From JBOGEN01 sp050743265 (GTDB taxonomy: Bacteria > Actinomycetota > Actinomycetes > JBOGEN01), in NCBI GenBank assembly GCA_050743265.1, contig JBOGEN010000198.1:1-27204 (forward strand): a DNA stretch of 27,204 bases, written 5' to 3'. The position numbers and the translations under genes are program-made. Below, in pieces: positions 23,984 through 27,204 of this stretch. The notes under the pieces were generated by a model, which saw only the letters and a program-made list of their open reading frames with translations, did not search any database and was not told the origin of the DNA. How positions within the stretch are numbered: the first letter of the stretch is position 1; every line of letters begins with the position of its first letter.

Positions 23984-26900
23984 ATGTACCGCCCACTACC
24001 CGCCCAGGTCGACCTGCCCGCCATGGAGCACGACGTGCTCGCGTTCTGGCGCCGGGAGAAGATCTTCGACCGGACGCTGGAGAAGTCCGAGGGCGGCCCG
24101 CTGTGGGTCTTCTACGAGGGGCCGCCCACGGCCAACGGCATGCCGGGCACCCACCACGTCGAGGCACGCGTCTTCAAGGACGTCTTCCCCCGCTACCGGA
24201 CGATGAAGGGCTACCACGTCCCCCGTAAGGCCGGCTGGGACTGTCACGGCCTCCCGGTCGAGCTCGCCGTCGAGAAGGAGCTCGGCTTCACCGGCAAGCA
24301 GGACATCGAGGCCTTCGGCATCGCCGAGTTCAACGCGCGCTGCCGCGAGTCCGTCGAGCGCCACGTGGACGCGTTCGAGGAGATGACCGAGCGGATGGGC
24401 TACTGGACGGACATGTCCCGGGCCTACCGGACGATGAACCCGGGCTACGTCGACTCGGTCTGGTGGTCCCTCAAGCAGATCTTCGACGGGGGGCTCCTCG
24501 TCCAGGACCACCGTGTCGCCCCGTACTGCCCGCGCTGCGGCACCGGGCTGTCCGACCACGAGCTGGCCCAGGGGTACGAGACGATCTCCGACCCGTCCGT
24601 GTTCGTGCGCTTCCCGCTCACCTCGGGGCCGCTCGCCGAGGCGGGCGGCGCCCTGCTGGTCTGGACGACGACCCCGTGGACGCTGGTCTCCAACACGGCC
24701 GTGGCGGTGCACCCCGACGTCGCGTACGTCGCCGTGCGCACGGACGACGGCGAGGTGCTCGTGGTCGCCGAGCCGCTCGCCGAGGCGGTGTTCGGCACGG
24801 GGTACGAGACCGTCGCCCGCGTCACCGGGCGGGAGATGGAGCGCTGGTCGTACACGCGCCCCTTCGAGATCGTCGACTGGCCCGAAGGAGAGCCCGGCCA
24901 CTTCGTCGTCCTCGGCGAGTACGTGACCACCGACGACGGCACCGGCCTCGTGCACCAGTCCCCCGCGTTCGGCGCGGACGACCTGGCCGTCTGCCGGGCG
25001 TACGGGCTGCCGGTGGTCAACCCCGTCCGGGGCGACGGCACGTTCGAAGCCGACCTTCCGCTGGTCGGGGGGCAGTTCTTCAAGCACGCGGACGCGAGCC
25101 TGGTGGACGACCTCGCCGCGCGCGGCCTGCTGTACCGGCACCAGAGCTACGAGCACGCGTACCCGCACTGCTGGCGCTGCCACACCCCGCTCATCTACTA
25201 CGCGCAGCCGTCCTGGTACGTGCGCACCACCGCGGTCAAGGAGGCGCTGCTGCGCGAGAACGAGCGCACCGCCTGGTTCCCCCCGTCGGTCAAGCACGGC
25301 CGGTACGGCGACTGGCTGGACAACAACGTCGACTGGGCACTGTCCCGCAACCGGTACTGGGGCACCCCGCTGCCCGTGTGGCGCTGCGACGAGGGCCACG
25401 TCAGGTGCGTGGGCTCCCGCGCGGAGCTGGGCGGGCTGGTGGGGCGCGACCTGTCCGGGCTCGACCCGCACCGCCCGTACGTCGACGAGGTCACGTTCGC
25501 CTGCCCCGACTGCGGCGCGGAGGCGCGGCGTGTCCCCGAGGTGATCGACGCCTGGTACGACTCGGGCTCGATGCCGTTCGCCCAGTGGGGCTACCCGCAC
25601 TCGCCGGGCAGCGACGAGATCTTCACGAAGGCGTACCCGGCCGACTTCATCTGCGAGGCCATCGACCAGACCCGCGGGTGGTTCTACACGCTCATGGCGA
25701 TCGGCACGCTGGTGTTCGACCGCGGCGCGTACGAGAACGTGCTCTGCCTCGGGCTCATCCTCGACGCGGACGGCCGCAAGATGAGCAAGCACCTCGGCAA
25801 CGTCCTCGAGCCGATCCCGCTCATGGACCGCCACGGCGCGGACGCGGTGCGCTGGTTCATGGCGGCGTCCGGCTCCCCGTGGTCGGCGCGACGGGTGGGT
25901 CACGAGGCGATCCAGGAGGTCGTCCGCCGCACGCTGCTCACGTACTGGAACACGGTCGCGTTCCAGGTGCTCTACGCCCGGACGGCCGGCTGGGCGCCCG
26001 GCGCCGACGACCCGCCGGCCGCGGACCGGACGCTGCTGGACCGCTGGGCCCTCTCCGCGCTGCACCGGCTCGTCGGGCAGGTGGACGAGGCGCTCGAGGG
26101 CTACGACACCCAGCGCGCCGGACGGCTCCTCGCCGACTTCGTGGACGACCTGTCGAACTGGTACGTCCGACGGTCACGCCGGCGCTTCTGGAACGGGGAC
26201 CCCGCAGCCCTCGCGACGCTGCACGAGTGCGTCGAGTCGCTCACCCTGCTCATGGCCCCGCTGGTGCCTTTCGTCACCGAGCGCGTCTGGCAGGACGTCG
26301 TCCGCCCCGTGCGGGACGCCGTCGCCGACTCGGTGCACCTGGCCGCCTGGCCGGTCCGGGACGCGTCCCTCGTCGATCCCGTCCTGACCGAGCAGGTGGC
26401 GCTGGCGCGTCGCCTGGTCGAGCTGGGCCGGGCGGCCCGGGCCGACTCCGGCGTACGGACCCGCCAGCCCCTGGCCCGCGCGCTGGTCGGCGCGCCGGGC
26501 TGGGAGCGTCTCCCCGACGGGCTGCGCCGCGAGGTCGCGGACGAGCTGAACGTCATGGCCCTCGAGCCGCTGGGTGGCGCCGCGGACGCCCTTGTCGACG
26601 TGAGCGTGAAACCGAGCTTCCGTGCCTTGGGACGCCGCTTCGGCAAGGCCACCCCCACGGTGGCCGCCGCGATCACTGCCGCGGACCCGTCCGGGCTGGC
26701 GACCGCGCTGGCCCGGGGCTCCGCGTCCGTCGAGGTCGACGGCGAGCAGGTCGCCCTCTCGCCCGACGAGGTGATCGTCACGGAGACCCCGCGCGAGGGC
26801 TGGGCCGTGGCCAGCGCCTCGGGCGAGTCGGTGGCGCTCGACCTGGAGGTGACGCCGGCGCTGCGTCGCGCAGGACTCGCCCGCGAGGTCGTCCGGCTCG

Positions 26901-27133
26901 TCCAGGACGCGCGCAAGTCGAGCGGGCTCGAGGTGAGCGACCGCATCCGCCTGTGGTGGGACGCCGAGGGCGACCTCGCCGATGCGCTCCGCGAGCACGG
27001 CGCACTCGTCGGCGACGAGACGCTCGCCGTGTCGATGGACGAGGGCCGGCCGGGCGGCGACCTGGACGCCCGCCGCGACGCCGACCTGGGCCTCACCTTC
27101 TGGCTCGCGCGCGTCGGCGGAGACGGGCGGTAA
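23984..27133 (+). CDS. ileS: Isoleucyl-tRNA synthetase (eukaryote-like, IleS2-type)
   Basis: IleRS charges tRNA-Ile with isoleucine. The 1049-aa protein is full length. The catalytic fold has GPPTANGMPGTHHVEAR, where the usual HxGH appears as GTHH (residues 55-58), AGWDCHGLPVE, and KMSKH at 599-603. The inserted CP1 editing domain includes WTTTPWTLVSNTAVAV. Two Cys-pair motifs occur in CP1-flanking segments (CPRCGTGLSDHE, CWRCHTPLI). A C-terminal anticodon-binding region begins with FVDDLSNWYVRRSRRRFW, and the tail is of the long IleS2/eukaryal kind. ATG 23984 is chosen because GGAGG lies 11 bases upstream; a TTG at 23963 overlaps that site. Expression is predicted to be controlled by the T-box leader. 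The gene stands alone on the plus strand. Confidence 0.97.
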   Translation: MYRPLPAQVDLPAMEHDVLAFWRREKIFDRTLEKSEGGPLWVFYEGPPTANGMPGTHHVEARVFKDVFPRYRTMKGYHVPRKAGWDCHGLPVELAVEKELGFTGKQDIEAFGIAEFNARCRESVERHVDAFEEMTERMGYWTDMSRAYRTMNPGYVDSVWWSLKQIFDGGLLVQDHRVAPYCPRCGTGLSDHELAQGYETISDPSVFVRFPLTSGPLAEAGGALLVWTTTPWTLVSNTAVAVHPDVAYVAVRTDDGEVLVVAEPLAEAVFGTGYETVARVTGREMERWSYTRPFEIVDWPEGEPGHFVVLGEYVTTDDGTGLVHQSPAFGADDLAVCRAYGLPVVNPVRGDGTFEADLPLVGGQFFKHADASLVDDLAARGLLYRHQSYEHAYPHCWRCHTPLIYYAQPSWYVRTTAVKEALLRENERTAWFPPSVKHGRYGDWLDNNVDWALSRNRYWGTPLPVWRCDEGHVRCVGSRAELGGLVGRDLSGLDPHRPYVDEVTFACPDCGAEARRVPEVIDAWYDSGSMPFAQWGYPHSPGSDEIFTKAYPADFICEAIDQTRGWFYTLMAIGTLVFDRGAYENVLCLGLILDADGRKMSKHLGNVLEPIPLMDRHGADAVRWFMAASGSPWSARRVGHEAIQEVVRRTLLTYWNTVAFQVLYARTAGWAPGADDPPAADRTLLDRWALSALHRLVGQVDEALEGYDTQRAGRLLADFVDDLSNWYVRRSRRRFWNGDPAALATLHECVESLTLLMAPLVPFVTERVWQDVVRPVRDAVADSVHLAAWPVRDASLVDPVLTEQVALARRLVELGRAARADSGVRTRQPLARALVGAPGWERLPDGLRREVADELNVMALEPLGGAADALVDVSVKPSFRALGRRFGKATPTVAAAITAADPSGLATALARGSASVEVDGEQVALSPDEVIVTETPREGWAVASASGESVALDLEVTPALRRAGLAREVVRLVQDARKSSGLEVSDRIRLWWDAEGDLADALREHGALVGDETLAVSMDEGRPGGDLDARRDADLGLTFWLARVGGDGR

Positions 27134-27147
27134 CCGGACGTAGGCGG

Positions 27148-27162
27148 CGGGTGAGTCACCCG
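27148..27162 (+). terminator. Possible terminator hairpin after ileS
   Basis: CGGGTGA-G-TCACCCG is a near-perfect inverted repeat, 14 bases after the ileS stop. No T-run follows, as is common in GC-rich actinobacteria, so it may be a weak or factor-assisted terminator. The remaining bases to 27204 show no gene. Confidence 0.4.
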
Positions 27163-27204
27163 TTCGGCCTAGCCAGTCCCCCAGCCCCGCGCACGACTGA
27201 GGGC

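Noticed and set aside
1..27204. tRNA genes, CRISPR arrays, insertion sequences or attachment sites
   Set aside because: I found no cloverleaf sequence, no regularly spaced direct repeats with spacers, and no transposase or integrase motifs. The only tandem repeats are coding ones.

Overview
The window is a chromosomal stretch from a very GC-rich actinobacterium (Actinomycetota). The evidence is the strongly G/C-biased third codon positions, frequent GTG starts, near-leaderless promoters, PriA in place of HisA, and a gene order (hisD-C-B-H-priA-hisF ... hisI-trpE, then dnaE, rluD, lspA, a traR/dksA gene, ileS) that, as I recall it, matches the Streptomyces coelicolor core. I cannot name the order or genus. 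No mobile element, CRISPR array, rRNA or tRNA was recognised, and genes cover more than 90% of the sequence.

Layout. Positions 24-1912 (minus): hisI and trpE, overlapping by GTGA. Positions 2099-4611 (plus): a MinD/ParA-like ATPase with a long acidic, disordered N-terminus (EspI/SCO5717-like) and a TIGR03085/DinB-fold protein. Positions 4632-6821 (minus): a REC-PAS-GGDEF-EAL cyclic-di-GMP protein with both catalytic motifs intact. Positions 7014-12219 (minus): the histidine operon hisD-hisC-hisB-hisH-priA-hisF, every junction overlapping. Positions 12320-13470 (plus): a LON-domain protein and a YbaK-type deacylase that probably starts at CTG. Positions 13454-15689 (minus): two membrane-anchored proteins, DUF2567 and DUF3352. 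Positions 15856-19368 (minus): dnaE, the replicative polymerase, with all nine PHP metal ligands. Positions 19509-23209 (minus): traR/dksA with a histone H1-like tail, then lspA, rluD and a GNAT gene. Positions 23394-23678 (minus): a DUF167 protein. Positions 23714-27133 (plus): an isoleucine T-box leader followed by ileS.

How the genes work together. The his operon takes PRPP and ATP to histidine, apart from HisG, HisE and the histidinol-phosphate phosphatase, which lie elsewhere. HisI supplies the third step from a separate transcript shared with trpE, and PriA normally also serves tryptophan synthesis. The ileS leader can be read as a translational T-box: an AUC specifier, a UGGU bulge, and an 8-nt anti-Shine-Dalgarno segment exactly complementary to the ileS ribosome binding site.

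The most interesting points are the ileS T-box, the GTHH signature in IleS (a reported mupirocin hyper-resistance motif), the H1-tail/DksA fusion, the probable CTG start of ybaK, the near-leaderless -10 boxes six or seven bases before start codons, and the orphan MinD-like ATPase beside a c-di-GMP enzyme inside the his/trp region. I see no wholly novel multi-gene system. This is mainly a housekeeping region with a few accessory insertions.
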